Assembly: GCA_000381585.1 (NCBI GenBank)
Contig: KB906734.1
Span: forward strand, 372,001-436,000
Direction of reading: 5' to 3'
Source of the DNA: Acidobacteriaceae bacterium KBS 83
GTDB taxonomy: Bacteria > Acidobacteriota > Terriglobia > Terriglobales > Acidobacteriaceae
Length of the DNA stretch: 64,000 nt
Below, piece by piece: positions 8,935 to 17,374 of the stretch (position 1 is the first letter of the stretch; each line of letters starts with the position of its first letter). The position numbers and the translations under genes were made by a program. A model generated the notes under the pieces. It saw nothing but the letters and a program-made list of their open reading frames with translations, made no database searches and had not been told where the DNA came from.

Positions 8935-10605
8935 ATGCCCGAAACCGTACCCCCGCCCCCGAACAAGGTCCCAGCCTCATCCGATCTGCCCGTAACGAAG
9001 CCGCACCATGGCCGCGCGGCCGCGCTCGCCGTCGCCACCGGCATCATGCTCTCCAAGATCATCGGCCTCATCCGTGAGCGCATCTTCGCCCACTACTTTG
9101 GCAACTCCATGGCTGCCGATGCCTTCAAGGCCGCCTTCCGCATCCCCAACATGCTGCAGAACCTCTTTGGCGAAGGGGTCCTCTCGGCATCGTTCATCCC
9201 CGTCTACGCCCGGCTCAATGCCGAAGAGCGCCACGAAGAAGCTACCCGCACCGCCGCCGCCATCTTCGCCCTCCTCGTGCTGGTTGCATCCGCGGTGGTG
9301 CTGCTTGGCGTGGTGCTCACTCCGCTGCTCATTAACGTCATCGCGCCCGGCTTTCATGGCGACACGCGTCTTTTGGCAATCCAGCTCGTCCGTATTCTCT
9401 TCCCCGGAGCTGCCCTTCTCGTGCTCTCCGCGTGGTGCCTCGGCATTCTCAACAGCCACCGCCGCTTCTTCCTCTCCTACGCCGCGCCGGTTATCTGGAA
9501 CCTGTCCATGATCGCCACGCTGGTGTGGCAGGGCCGCCGCCTCTTCGCCCACGGCATCACCGCTGCCACCACAGCTGAGCCGCGCCTCGCCGTTGCCCTC
9601 GCTGTAGGTTCCGTCATCGGCTCCGCATTGCAGTTCATCATTCAGTTGCCAGCGGTTCTGCGGCTGCTCAGTCCGCTGCAGTGGAAGGCCACCTTCCGCT
9701 CCGAGCACGTTCGCACCATCGTGCACAACTTTGTCCCTGTCTTTCTCACCCGCGGTGTCGTCCAGATCAGCGCCTTCGTCGATCAGATCCTCGCCAGCCT
9801 GCTGCCCACCGGCGCCGTCGCCGCGCTCAGTTACGCGCAGACCATCTACCAGCTTCCCGTCGGTCTCTTCGGCATGGCTGTCTCCGCCGCCGAGTTGCCC
9901 GCCATGTCCGCTGCCCTCGGCACCCCGGAGCAGATCGCTGCCAAGCTCCGCGCGCGCCTCGCCGCCGGCTTGCAGCAGATCGCCTGGTTCGTCGTTCCCT
10001 CGGCCGTCGCCTTGGTCATCCTCGGCGATGTCGTTGTCGCCGCCATCTATCGCACCGGCCACTTCAACGCGCGAGACGTCATCTACGTCTGGAGCGCCCT
10101 CGCCGGCTCGGGCGTCGGCCTGCTCGGCGGCACCTCCGGCCGCCTTTACTCGTCGGCCTTCTACGCACTCCGCAACACGCGGACCCCACTCAACTTCGCC
10201 GTCATTCGCGTCGCCCTCACACTCGTGCTCGGCTGGTTCTGCTCGATCCCGCTGCCGCATCTGCTCGGCATCGATTCGCGCTGGGGCGTCGCCGGCCTCA
10301 CCCTCTCCGCCGGCCTCGCCGCATCGCTCGAGTACTTCCTCCTCCGTCGCGCAATGCACGAGCGCATCGGTATCGTCGACTACCCTGCCAGCCGCGTCCT
10401 CCGCCTCTGGCTCGCCGCCATCGTCGCAGGTCTGCTCTGCTTTCTGCTCCACCGCCATCTGCCCATCCACGGCCACGGCACGCGCGCCGCGGTCCTCACC
10501 GCCATCGCCGTCCTCATCCCCTACGGCGCCCTCTACATCGCCTTGACGGTAGCAATGAAAATCCCCGTCCCCGGCAGCCTGCTCCGCCGCTTCAAACGCC
10601 GCTAA
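8935..10605 (+). CDS. murJ: Murein biosynthesis integral membrane protein MurJ (lipid II flippase)
   Basis: About 556 residues, a MATE/MOP-superfamily protein with some 14 hydrophobic segments. RAAALAVATGIMLSKIIGLI and RERIFAHYFGNSMAADAF (about residues 23-60) are the MurJ N-terminal signature. NLFGEGVLSASFIPVYARL and GMAVSAAELPAMS follow, also family-typical. MurJ moves lipid II across the inner membrane for peptidoglycan synthesis. The frame is open upstream to 8764, but that extension would overlap the divergent OGFr gene; ATG 8935 (MPETVPPPPNK) is preferred. It is followed by a strong hairpin at 10622. Confidence 0.95.
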   Translation: MPETVPPPPNKVPASSDLPVTKPHHGRAAALAVATGIMLSKIIGLIRERIFAHYFGNSMAADAFKAAFRIPNMLQNLFGEGVLSASFIPVYARLNAEERHEEATRTAAAIFALLVLVASAVVLLGVVLTPLLINVIAPGFHGDTRLLAIQLVRILFPGAALLVLSAWCLGILNSHRRFFLSYAAPVIWNLSMIATLVWQGRRLFAHGITAATTAEPRLAVALAVGSVIGSALQFIIQLPAVLRLLSPLQWKATFRSEHVRTIVHNFVPVFLTRGVVQISAFVDQILASLLPTGAVAALSYAQTIYQLPVGLFGMAVSAAELPAMSAALGTPEQIAAKLRARLAAGLQQIAWFVVPSAVALVILGDVVVAAIYRTGHFNARDVIYVWSALAGSGVGLLGGTSGRLYSSAFYALRNTRTPLNFAVIRVALTLVLGWFCSIPLPHLLGIDSRWGVAGLTLSAGLAASLEYFLLRRAMHERIGIVDYPASRVLRLWLAAIVAGLLCFLLHRHLPIHGHGTRAAVLTAIAVLIPYGALYIALTVAMKIPVPGSLLRRFKRR

Positions 10606-10621
10606 TCACGAAAACGGGTGC

Positions 10622-10649
10622 CCCACCCTACGCAAACGCGTAGGGTGGG
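10622..10649. terminator. Perfect 12-bp hairpin downstream of murJ
   Basis: CCCACCCTACGC, loop AAAC, GCGTAGGGTGGG: 12 perfect pairs 17 bp after the murJ stop. There is no U-tract, so it may be a rho-independent-like structure or a REP-type repeat. A degenerate relative lies at about 8254-8277. Confidence 0.6.
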
Positions 10650-10847
10650 CGAATCCAGAACGCGCGAAGCGCCTCCTTCGCTTTTATTCGCAATCAACTG
10701 TGCTGAGTCCTTCTGCAAGCAGCAGGAGAAGCCTTGAATCTTCCGGACTATCCCGCCGCGGCAGCGGACTAGCGATCTCCGTTGACTCGCAACAACGCTG
10801 AGCCTAGCATCCCCGCCAAAGCTCGGAAGAGCTCACAGGGAGGAAGC

Positions 10848-11549
10848 ATGATCCGCCTCATCTTACCGGCATGTATCGGGCTCATCCTGATGATGTCAGC
10901 GTCGGATGGGCGGACGAATCAAAAGCAGACGATTCCCGAATTGTGGAAGCACGAACACAATGTTGTTCCGTGCGGCGATTCTCCGATTCCGGGTAAGCGG
11001 CCTGCGAATTGGGATTGTGCCATCCTTGCCCGAAGGCAGTTTTCTTCGTTACCACCAGACGCCGTGGTATTGCGCGTCGAGAGTTTTCCAACGAGAGAGG
11101 CTGCGGAACCCGTCGCCACTCCGACAAGCATTGTGGTGGAAGCCGTGGGAAAGGTCTGGCTCCTGACCTTTGCAAAAAAAGGAGAGCGATCGCAAGGCGG
11201 TCAGTTCGTGACGGAGGTAGGACCGATGCCGGTTCCCTCAGCACCTGCCTACGAAATGGTGGTCGCCGAGGCGGATTTCGGTCCTGCGGTCAATGCCTTG
11301 CCGCTTCAGCATCAGCATTCTGGACCGGAGATCTGGTACGTGTTCACGGGTGAGCAGTGCGTGGAACTGCCGGACCGGGTCGTGCGCGCGCGAGCCGGAG
11401 AAGGCGCGTTCGTGCCCGGGGACATCCCCATGAAGCTCAACATAATGGGCAAATCGAAGCGCGACGCTCTGTTCATCGTTCTTCACGATCCGGCGCTGCC
11501 CTTTACGTCACACGTGGACTGGCAGCCAAAAGGCACTTGTCAGAAGTGA
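10848..11549 (+). CDS. Exported cupin-domain protein, first of a tandem pair
   Basis: About 233 residues with an N-terminal signal (LILPACIGLILMMSAS). The cupin core is LPLQHQHSGPEIWYVFTGEQ (motif 1, two His and one Glu as metal ligands), followed by GEGAFVPGDIPMKLNIMG (motif 2). The start at 10848 is set by GGGAGGA seven bases upstream; a TTG at 10782 would give an unlikely N-terminus. The next gene encodes a paralogue with the same signal-linker-cupin order, suggesting local duplication. Enzymatic activity or ligand unknown; periplasmic location inferred. Confidence 0.8.
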   Translation: MIRLILPACIGLILMMSASDGRTNQKQTIPELWKHEHNVVPCGDSPIPGKRPANWDCAILARRQFSSLPPDAVVLRVESFPTREAAEPVATPTSIVVEAVGKVWLLTFAKKGERSQGGQFVTEVGPMPVPSAPAYEMVVAEADFGPAVNALPLQHQHSGPEIWYVFTGEQCVELPDRVVRARAGEGAFVPGDIPMKLNIMGKSKRDALFIVLHDPALPFTSHVDWQPKGTCQK

Positions 11550-11664
11550 AGTAAGGCTCCGTATGATTCGAAGTCGGCTTATCTCCGCTATGCGTGAACA
11601 GATCATTGATCCTTTACCGAGGGATCCTTTTTGCTGGCGACTTACTGGCGACGTGAGGACCGCT

Positions 11665-12330
11665 ATGAAAACGCCCACGGCATATTCCACAATCGCAATG
11701 ACGTTTCTGCTCTCGCTGCTGACGGCAAATATGGCAGCTGCGCAGCTGATGTCTACGTGCGTTGAGAACTCACCCGAGCGGCGAGGCGAGATCGGATGCA
11801 GCATCATTGAAAAGAGACCGCTGCCCGTCGGCCTGAAGGAGCCGGTGTTTTGGCACATCGATCGCTTTGATTCTGCGGAGCGTGCCCGTACAGCAGTCGG
11901 CCCGGCAAGCGTCGCATTCGAGGCCGCCGGCACCTCGTGGCTCATGACGATTGAGTCTCAGACCTCCGACCACCACGGTGGCCACCATGCGGCACAGGTA
12001 GGACCACTGCCGCTCCCACAGGCCCCGAAGTATGCGATGCAGGTCCAGTCAGCGGCGTTCACGCCTGGAATGTACTCCTTGCTTCATCATCATTCCGGGG
12101 TGGAAGCGGTCTATGTGATTCAAGGCGAAGCATGCTACGAGACGCCAACACGCGCCTTCAAGCTCCAAAAGGGCGAGACGCTCGCCCTTCCTACGGGTAC
12201 TCCGATGCGGGCGGTGGCCACCGGATCGACACTTCGCTACGTCCTGGCGGTCATCGTCTACGACGCGTCGCAACCTCCGACTATGCGGATGGAGGAAGCG
12301 ACAGGGCCACGGCTCGTCGCGTGCAAGTAG
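11665..12330 (+). CDS. Exported cupin-domain protein, second of a tandem pair
   Basis: About 221 residues, signal peptide ending NMAAAQL. The metal-binding cupin motif is SLLHHHSGVEAVYVIQGEAC, followed by KGETLALPTGTPMRAV. The central part (VGPASVAFEAAGTSWLMTIE, QVGPLPLPQAPKYAM) aligns with the upstream paralogue (QFVTEVGPMPVPSAPAYEMV). ATG 11665 follows GTGAGGA; the frame is open to 11563 but upstream starts would displace the signal peptide. The 115-bp spacer to the first cupin could allow co-transcription. Function not known beyond the fold. Confidence 0.8.
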   Translation: MKTPTAYSTIAMTFLLSLLTANMAAAQLMSTCVENSPERRGEIGCSIIEKRPLPVGLKEPVFWHIDRFDSAERARTAVGPASVAFEAAGTSWLMTIESQTSDHHGGHHAAQVGPLPLPQAPKYAMQVQSAAFTPGMYSLLHHHSGVEAVYVIQGEACYETPTRAFKLQKGETLALPTGTPMRAVATGSTLRYVLAVIVYDASQPPTMRMEEATGPRLVACK

Positions 12331-12397
12331 CGAGTCCTAATTCTTGCAGGTGACGGATTAACCGGGTTGTTCGGCTATGGCCAACGGAGGAGGTCTC

Positions 12398-12880
12398 ATG
12401 CGAACTCTCTTGCGGATTGGCGTCTGGTATCTGGCGATGACATTCCTGATGCCGGCAGCTCTTTTGGCCAATGATCTATTGAGCGGCGCCTGGGAACTCG
12501 ACACAGCAGCTTCAAAGTTTGAACCCGGCCCGGCACGGAAGAGCGACATTCGCATTTACAAGGTCGACGGTAATCTCATTTTTATGAGGGGCAAGGTTGT
12601 TCTCGCTGACGGGAAGTCGATCAACATAGAGTACAGCGGCGCCTACGACGGCAAAGACTACCCAGTCGCGGGCAATCCGAAAGTCGGAACGATCGCGCAA
12701 GAACGTGTCGACGACTACACTGCCAGGACCACGACCAAAAGAGACGGCAAAATCACGGCCACAAGTACCCGTGTGATTTCGAAGGATGGCAAGACAATGA
12801 CGATTAACAGCACCGGGACTGACGAGAAGGGCGCCAAGTTCAGCGACACTCTCGTGTTCCGTAAACGAAAGACCAGCTAA
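12398..12880 (+). CDS. Small exported protein of unknown function
   Basis: About 160 residues. Signal peptide MRTLLRIGVWYLAMTFLMPA is followed by NDLLSGAWELDTAASKF, the start seen in many acidobacterial small exported proteins with a lipocalin-like beta fold. Repeated TTTKRDGKITATS and VISKDGKTMTINSTGTDEKG stretches fit antiparallel beta strands. GGAGGTCTC precedes the chosen ATG. It ends in a basic tail (VFRKRKTS). No enzyme motif seen. It may be part of the same transcript as the cupin genes (67-bp gap). Confidence 0.7.
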   Translation: MRTLLRIGVWYLAMTFLMPAALLANDLLSGAWELDTAASKFEPGPARKSDIRIYKVDGNLIFMRGKVVLADGKSINIEYSGAYDGKDYPVAGNPKVGTIAQERVDDYTARTTTKRDGKITATSTRVISKDGKTMTINSTGTDEKGAKFSDTLVFRKRKTS

Positions 12881-12968
12881 CGCGAGGTCGCGTCCGTAAA
12901 CAACAGATCTACCGATAGGATTTGACTTTCAGGAACGACCGTTTCCGCAAGCCCGGAAAGTCGCCACC

Positions 12969-13715
12969 ATGGACAAAACATTCACTCTAGGTGTTATCTC
13001 TTCGGTCGTCGCGATCAGCGCCGCTATGATCGCTGTTTGGGGCCAACTTCGCGTTAAGCGAGTTGAAGCCCAGTTGGAATTGCAAAAGGCTGAAGCTGGG
13101 CGCCGAGCCGAGGCCGAGCAAACCGCGCGTCGATTTCGCGAGCCTCTCGGGCGCGCCGCCTATGAATTGCAGAGTCGGATTTTCAATATCATTACGCGCG
13201 GCTTTCTCACAATCTATCTGCAGAACGGTGATGGTCGCACGCGATCGTTTGCGATCAACCACACGCTTTTCGTAATTGCGCAATATTTCGCCTGGACAGA
13301 GCTGATCCGCCGTGAGATTCAATTCATCGATTTAGGCGCCGATGAGGAAACGCGCCGACTTGCTCAGCTCCAACACAAGATCTATTCATGTTGGCAATCC
13401 GACAAATACGACCATCCAATTCTTCGCGTGTTTGGGGGCGAACAACATGCAATCGGCGAGCGAATGATTTGGGAGGGGCCGCGTGGACCACAGTGTATGG
13501 GGTTTGCCTCTTTCCTCGACTACCTGAAGGGCTGCCCAGATCCATTGATTTGCGCCTTAAAGGCCGACGTCGAGGCGCTGGGACCTCACCTTGAACAAGC
13601 AATGCCGCGGTTGACTGAACTCCAGCACTCTCTCATCGACCTCGTAGTGTTCCTGGATCGTGGAGCCGTACGGTTTCCGGAAAAGAACCGGATAAAGATC
13701 GACTTAAAAGCTTGA
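12969..13715 (+). CDS. Membrane-anchored protein of unknown function
   Basis: 248 residues. One N-terminal membrane segment (LGVISSVVAISAAMIAVWG, residues 7-25) is followed by a coiled coil rich in Glu, Ala and Lys (about 30-55), then a soluble domain starting REPLGRAAYELQSRIFNI. This layout recurs in hypothetical bacterial proteins that tether a helical domain to the inner membrane. No catalytic motif recognised. The start (ATG 12969) has only weak upstream GGAAAG. It is the last plus-strand gene before the convergent SHEVxE gene cluster. Confidence 0.65.
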   Translation: MDKTFTLGVISSVVAISAAMIAVWGQLRVKRVEAQLELQKAEAGRRAEAEQTARRFREPLGRAAYELQSRIFNIITRGFLTIYLQNGDGRTRSFAINHTLFVIAQYFAWTELIRREIQFIDLGADEETRRLAQLQHKIYSCWQSDKYDHPILRVFGGEQHAIGERMIWEGPRGPQCMGFASFLDYLKGCPDPLICALKADVEALGPHLEQAMPRLTELQHSLIDLVVFLDRGAVRFPEKNRIKIDLKA

Positions 13716-13864
13716 CTGTCAAAGGCCAGAGCCAGGCGTTGCTGGTAGAGAACCTCGACGCTCACTTGCTCCAGGTGTGGAGGGCCGAGACGAGAACATT
13801 CGCATCCTCTATCATCCCTGAACTGAGTTTCGTAACGACCTCGAAACATTCCCTAAAAAAGAAC

Positions 13865-13888
13865 AAGCCCCGGATCGCTCCGGGGCTT
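13865..13888 (-). terminator. Rho-independent terminator of the remnant gene
   Basis: AAGCCCCGGA, loop TCGC, TCCGGGGCTT: a 10-bp perfect stem. On the minus strand it is followed by GTTCTTTTTT. The same hairpin, base for base, follows the intact paralogue at 15958-15981, so it was duplicated with the gene end. Confidence 0.85.
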
Positions 13889-13904
13889 CGTCTCCTGCAA
13901 CCTC

Positions 13905-14198
13905 TTACTTCGGACAAGGTACAGCCGATTTCGTAAGCGCATTCTCGTCCGGATAGCTCCACGCGCCGTCGATTGCATTTGAAGCTGGGCCCTGGCTGAA
14001 CCACTGCAGCAAGGCCTCGTCTGCGGGCGGAAGGTGAATATCTTCCCGTTCTCTCTCAGCGGAATCGCTACCGTCCCAACGGGCAGCACTTCGACTAGAT
14101 CCCCGGTCTCCAGGTTGTCCTGGCAGACCTTGGAACCCGCCGGCTCACCCGGGAACTGCCAGATCGGTACGGGGGTGTCGGTGAAGGGATCGTTGTAG
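13905..14198 (-). pseudogene. 3' remnant of an SHEVxE-family secreted protein gene
   Basis: About 295 bp, very similar to the last part of the intact gene 15998-17374 (its 15998-16293). The stop codon context, the CPK C-terminus and the downstream terminator are shared. The remnant would encode NDPFTDTPVPIWQFPGEPA through LPVGTVAIPLREN, then loses frame by a single-base deletion near 14010-14020. Similarity stops abruptly at 14198. No start or N-terminal half is attached; the matching 5' remnant lies at 15581-15880 on the other side of gene 14294-15547. Confidence 0.8.
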
Positions 14199-14232
14199 CG
14201 CCGGTGTGCCGTTGCTTACCTCCGGACGCGCG

Positions 14233-14264
14233 AACGGCCGGATCGTCTCACCGATCCGGCCGTT
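14233..14264 (-). terminator. 13-bp hairpin downstream of gene 14294-15547
   Basis: AACGGCCGGATCG, loop TCTCAC, CGATCCGGCCGTT. It lies about 30 bp after the stop of the minus-strand gene. The stem is perfect but no T-run follows on either strand, so termination is inferred. Confidence 0.65.
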
Positions 14265-14293
14265 CCCTCACTTCAATCGCAGCAGGCAAGACT

Positions 14294-15547
14294 TCAATGA
14301 CAGGGTGGTCCTGCGTCCGTCAGGAACGTACCGTTGTTGGAGAACCACCCGTGGATACCGATGGATGGTGTCTTGAAGAACCAGGAGAAGAACGCCATCT
14401 CCTGGAGATGGTAGGTGAAGCCGTTCGACCCAAAGACGCGCGGAGCATTCGTGGGGGTGAGCGGGTCCGCCACTTCAAGGTTGTCTTGGCAGCCGACTAC
14501 CTGCCCAGTGTGTCCCCACGGTGGTGTCGGGTTATTGCCGTACGGGTCGTTCACCCATTCAGCCACCTCATGAGACAGAGCTAGCGTATCTCCACCCTCC
14601 GCGCCTCCGAAGAGTCCGGTGCTGTCGAAATTGGACGGAGAGTAGGTCTGCATGGGAGAACCGGTCGTTCCGTGATACCCAAGGACGCAGCAGGTTCCGA
14701 GATCGGTCGGTTTGTCAGCCAGGACGACGTTTGACAGCAGGAAGATGGGGAAGGTCGTGGGATTGACACCTTGTGCCTTCAATGCCGGCAAGACCTTCGT
14801 GGTCACAATCCCATCAAATACATCGATATTTAGAATGCCGAGCGGCGCGCAAAATGCCGGCGGGCCCAGTGAGGTGGTTGCGAGGGCAAGACCTTGGTTT
14901 GCCGGAATGTCAATGACGATTGGGGCCAGAGTCCTGGGAGCGAGACGAACATGATAGTTAGCCTTGTCGATCACGTTCCACAAGCTGCCTCTCTGAAAGG
15001 CATCGATGTATTGCGTAACGCCCACTTCCGTTCCCCCGAAGTTGAAGTTGGCAGAGCGGAAGATTGGGGATTGCTGCACCAGAGTGAGCGGAACATTATT
15101 CCGGCTGCCAAGACACGCCGTCTTGGGCGACGTGGAATCAAAGACAACCCTGCCCGGTTTCGTGGTAATGATCCCCTTGGAATTGACCGTCGTTCCCACG
15201 GTATGAGTCACGATGATAAGCGGCACGATCTGCGTCGGTACACTTACGGAGCCGCCGCCAGCGAATGGATCGCGGCCGACGATCACGCCGGTGTAGTTGT
15301 TATTGTCCCTGTTTGACGCAACGTGGTAGGTGAACAATGGCGGAGCCTTCCCAGCCCCGGCTGAGCCAGCCATGTCCTCCGCCATGGCAGGAGTCGAATC
15401 AGGCGCAACCCTGACCGTGAATATTCCCCTGAGCCTGTGCGGTGTCGTGCTTTGCACTTCGCCGGATTGCTGCGCATACGATGCCGTCGCACCCATGCAA
15501 CAACACAGTAATGCGGCTACCGATATCACATTCAGCTTATGACTCAT
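14294..15547 (-). CDS. Secreted protein of the SHEVxE family, unknown function
   Basis: 417 residues with a signal peptide (SVAALLCCCMGATASYAQQ). Features shared with the paralogue at 15998: a cysteine-glycine motif TCCVLGYHG, then LALSHEVAEWVNDPYGNN, then CQDNLEVADPL. The HEVAE segment recalls half of a zincin helix, but HExxH is not present and no third ligand is obvious, so metalloprotease activity is only a possibility. AGGGGG lies upstream of the ATG. The gene is flanked by the two ends of a decayed paralogue (3' part at 13905-14198, 5' part at 15581-15880). It is probably exported to periplasm or outside. Confidence 0.75.
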   Translation of the reverse strand: MSHKLNVISVAALLCCCMGATASYAQQSGEVQSTTPHRLRGIFTVRVAPDSTPAMAEDMAGSAGAGKAPPLFTYHVASNRDNNNYTGVIVGRDPFAGGGSVSVPTQIVPLIIVTHTVGTTVNSKGIITTKPGRVVFDSTSPKTACLGSRNNVPLTLVQQSPIFRSANFNFGGTEVGVTQYIDAFQRGSLWNVIDKANYHVRLAPRTLAPIVIDIPANQGLALATTSLGPPAFCAPLGILNIDVFDGIVTTKVLPALKAQGVNPTTFPIFLLSNVVLADKPTDLGTCCVLGYHGTTGSPMQTYSPSNFDSTGLFGGAEGGDTLALSHEVAEWVNDPYGNNPTPPWGHTGQVVGCQDNLEVADPLTPTNAPRVFGSNGFTYHLQEMAFFSWFFKTPSIGIHGWFSNNGTFLTDAGPPCH

Positions 15548-15580
15548 TTGTCGCCCCCTGGTAAGTGTGCGTGGTGAAGT

Positions 15581-15697
15581 TCACTGCAAGCCCCGAAGGC
15601 CGATGGCAACTTCAGGCTCAGTTACGCGCTGGTGCGGCGGTTCCTGGGGCGGAACACCGCCCACAACTGCACCGGCATATCTGAACCTCGACTTCAT
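15581..15697 (-). pseudogene. 5' remnant of an SHEVxE-family gene with its upstream region
   Basis: A 38-codon frame starting MKSRFRYAGAVVGG, resembling the start of the intact paralogue (MRSASRYVGVVGSAV). It then loses all similarity before the signal peptide is complete and stops. About 180 bp upstream (15698-15880) is also similar to the upstream region of the intact gene (17375-17560), including a shared AACGACAAGATTTTG. Together with the fragment at 13905-14198 it looks like the two ends of one destroyed copy. Confidence 0.65.
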
Positions 15698-15957
15698 ATC
15701 GGCCACCTTCTGAATTCGCTTCAAGAACGTGGTCGAAGGTCCCGTCGAGCAACATACGCTCCGCGGATGACAACAAACGACAAGATTTTGAAAGTCTGTT
15801 TCATCGTGAGAAAAATCAGGACGCCTATCGCATGACTGCAGACCGCGACCGTGACAAGTTCTTGACCATCCCAGACCCTGGTCATCTCGATTCGGCGCGA
15901 CAAAGCCGCGTAGCGGAGAGAGTTGGTGTTTCTTGTCGACGCGCCGCACCAAAAACA

Positions 15958-15981
15958 AAGCCCCGGATCGCTCCGGGGCTT
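15958..15981 (-). terminator. Rho-independent terminator of gene 15998-17374
   Basis: AAGCCCCGGA, loop TCGC, TCCGGGGCTT, followed on the minus strand by TGTTTTTGG. It starts 17 bp after the stop codon of the gene. Identical stem to 13865-13888. Confidence 0.9.
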
Positions 15982-15997
15982 CGCCTCCAGCAACCTC

Positions 15998-17374
15998 TTA
16001 CTTCGGACAAGGCACCGCCGACCTCGTAAGCGCATTCTCGTCCGGATAACTCCACGCGCCGTCGATCGCATTCGATGCCGGCCCCTGGCTGAACCACTGC
16101 AGCAATGCCTCAGTCTGCGGGTGGAAGGTGAATATCTTCCCGTTCTCCCTCAGAGGAATCGCTACGGTGCCCACGGGCAGTACTTCGATAGGATCGCCGG
16201 TCTCGAGGTTGCCCTGGCAGACTTTGGAATTCGCCGGCTCACCTGGGAACTGCCAGACCGGTACTGCCGTGTCGACGAAGGGATCGTTGTAGGCTTCCGT
16301 CACTTCGTGCGAAAGCCCGACGATGTCCTCGAATCCCCCACTTAACACCCCGGGAGATATCCAACTCGCAAAAGCAGTAATCCAGCGTGATTGCGGGACG
16401 TTCGAACTCAGGAAGTAGGTGTGAAAGCCAAAAACACAGCAGTCACCGTCAAAGCGTTCTCCCTTGCTGTTGATCGAAAACAGAAAGGTGTTCGGATATA
16501 GCTGCATGTTGACGGCGTCCGTGGTGTCGTTTCCGGCATTAATGTCGTCGACGCCTACATTCTCGAAAACGGAGCCGAAGAAAAGATCCAGCAATTCGAT
16601 GAAAGTATCGCCGTTCGGAACGGTCCCCACGTAATAGTTCTGGACCTGCTTGACCGTGCCGTCAGGCAGACGAACATTCACAAATCGAGGAATTGGAACA
16701 GTAATCCGATTGACTACCGTCGGATCCAGGCGCGTATGCCAGTTCTGTTTCATCGTATTGAAGAACTCGGCGCGCTGGATTGCGTCTGCAAATTGGGCGC
16801 GTCCACTGCCGTACAGCACGTTTTCGAAGACTGGCGAGCCGAGAGTCTTGCTCTCGAATGGGTTGAAAGAAACAACCTCTCTCACGCTGCCATCCGGATT
16901 CAGCAATTGCAGTGAAACGGTAGTGATCTTCGCCGGGATCGTCGTGGTGCCGCCGACCAACGGATCGTTTCCGATCATGAGGTACGGAAAGATGATTCCT
17001 TTGTCCGGACCACCGGTCGCTGCAAACGCTCCTTCAAAAAGCGGAACCGTGTCCAACCCAAATGTCGTCCCATTCCCGATCACGGCAGAATTCGGACCTG
17101 CTGCAACATTTGCGTTCTCCCTTACGTGGGATACGCTCGCGCCGTTCTCGTCGGACGTCATCTTCCCTCTCGATGTTCTCGCACCAGCAGGATACGTCAG
17201 GACCGGCGAAGAGGTCACCGTTCGCACCGATTGCAGAGGAATCGGCGCCACTCTTGAGTAACCCGGACTGGCCGAATGTGCTCGCGCCTCGTTCTGCGCT
17301 GAGAGGTTTTGGGCGAAACAAAGGAGTGCGACGGCACTCCCAACGACGCCGACATATCGGGACGCGGATCTCAT
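15998..17374 (-). CDS. Secreted protein of the SHEVxE family, longer paralogue
   Basis: About 458 residues from the chosen ATG, which is preceded by GGAAGGTGA; the frame remains open to 17512 without a better start. Signal peptide: YVGVVGSAVALLCFAQNLSA. The core shares DCCVFGFHTYFLS, VGLSHEVTEAYNDPFVDT and CQGNLETGDPIEVLPVG with the neighbour at 14294. The order Cys-Cys/His motif, SHEV(T/A)E, N-D-P, CQxNLE is conserved in both. The C-terminus (QWFSQGPASNAIDGAWSYPD) is duplicated in the remnant at 13905. Function unknown; an extracellular or periplasmic hydrolase is possible but untested. Confidence 0.75.
   Translation of the reverse strand: MRSASRYVGVVGSAVALLCFAQNLSAQNEARAHSASPGYSRVAPIPLQSVRTVTSSPVLTYPAGARTSRGKMTSDENGASVSHVRENANVAAGPNSAVIGNGTTFGLDTVPLFEGAFAATGGPDKGIIFPYLMIGNDPLVGGTTTIPAKITTVSLQLLNPDGSVREVVSFNPFESKTLGSPVFENVLYGSGRAQFADAIQRAEFFNTMKQNWHTRLDPTVVNRITVPIPRFVNVRLPDGTVKQVQNYYVGTVPNGDTFIELLDLFFGSVFENVGVDDINAGNDTTDAVNMQLYPNTFLFSINSKGERFDGDCCVFGFHTYFLSSNVPQSRWITAFASWISPGVLSGGFEDIVGLSHEVTEAYNDPFVDTAVPVWQFPGEPANSKVCQGNLETGDPIEVLPVGTVAIPLRENGKIFTFHPQTEALLQWFSQGPASNAIDGAWSYPDENALTRSAVPCPK

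Noticed and set aside
8977-10476. 499-codon minus-strand frame opposite murJ
   Set aside because: Glu/Gly/Asp-biased shadow; no motif. murJ on the plus strand is certain.
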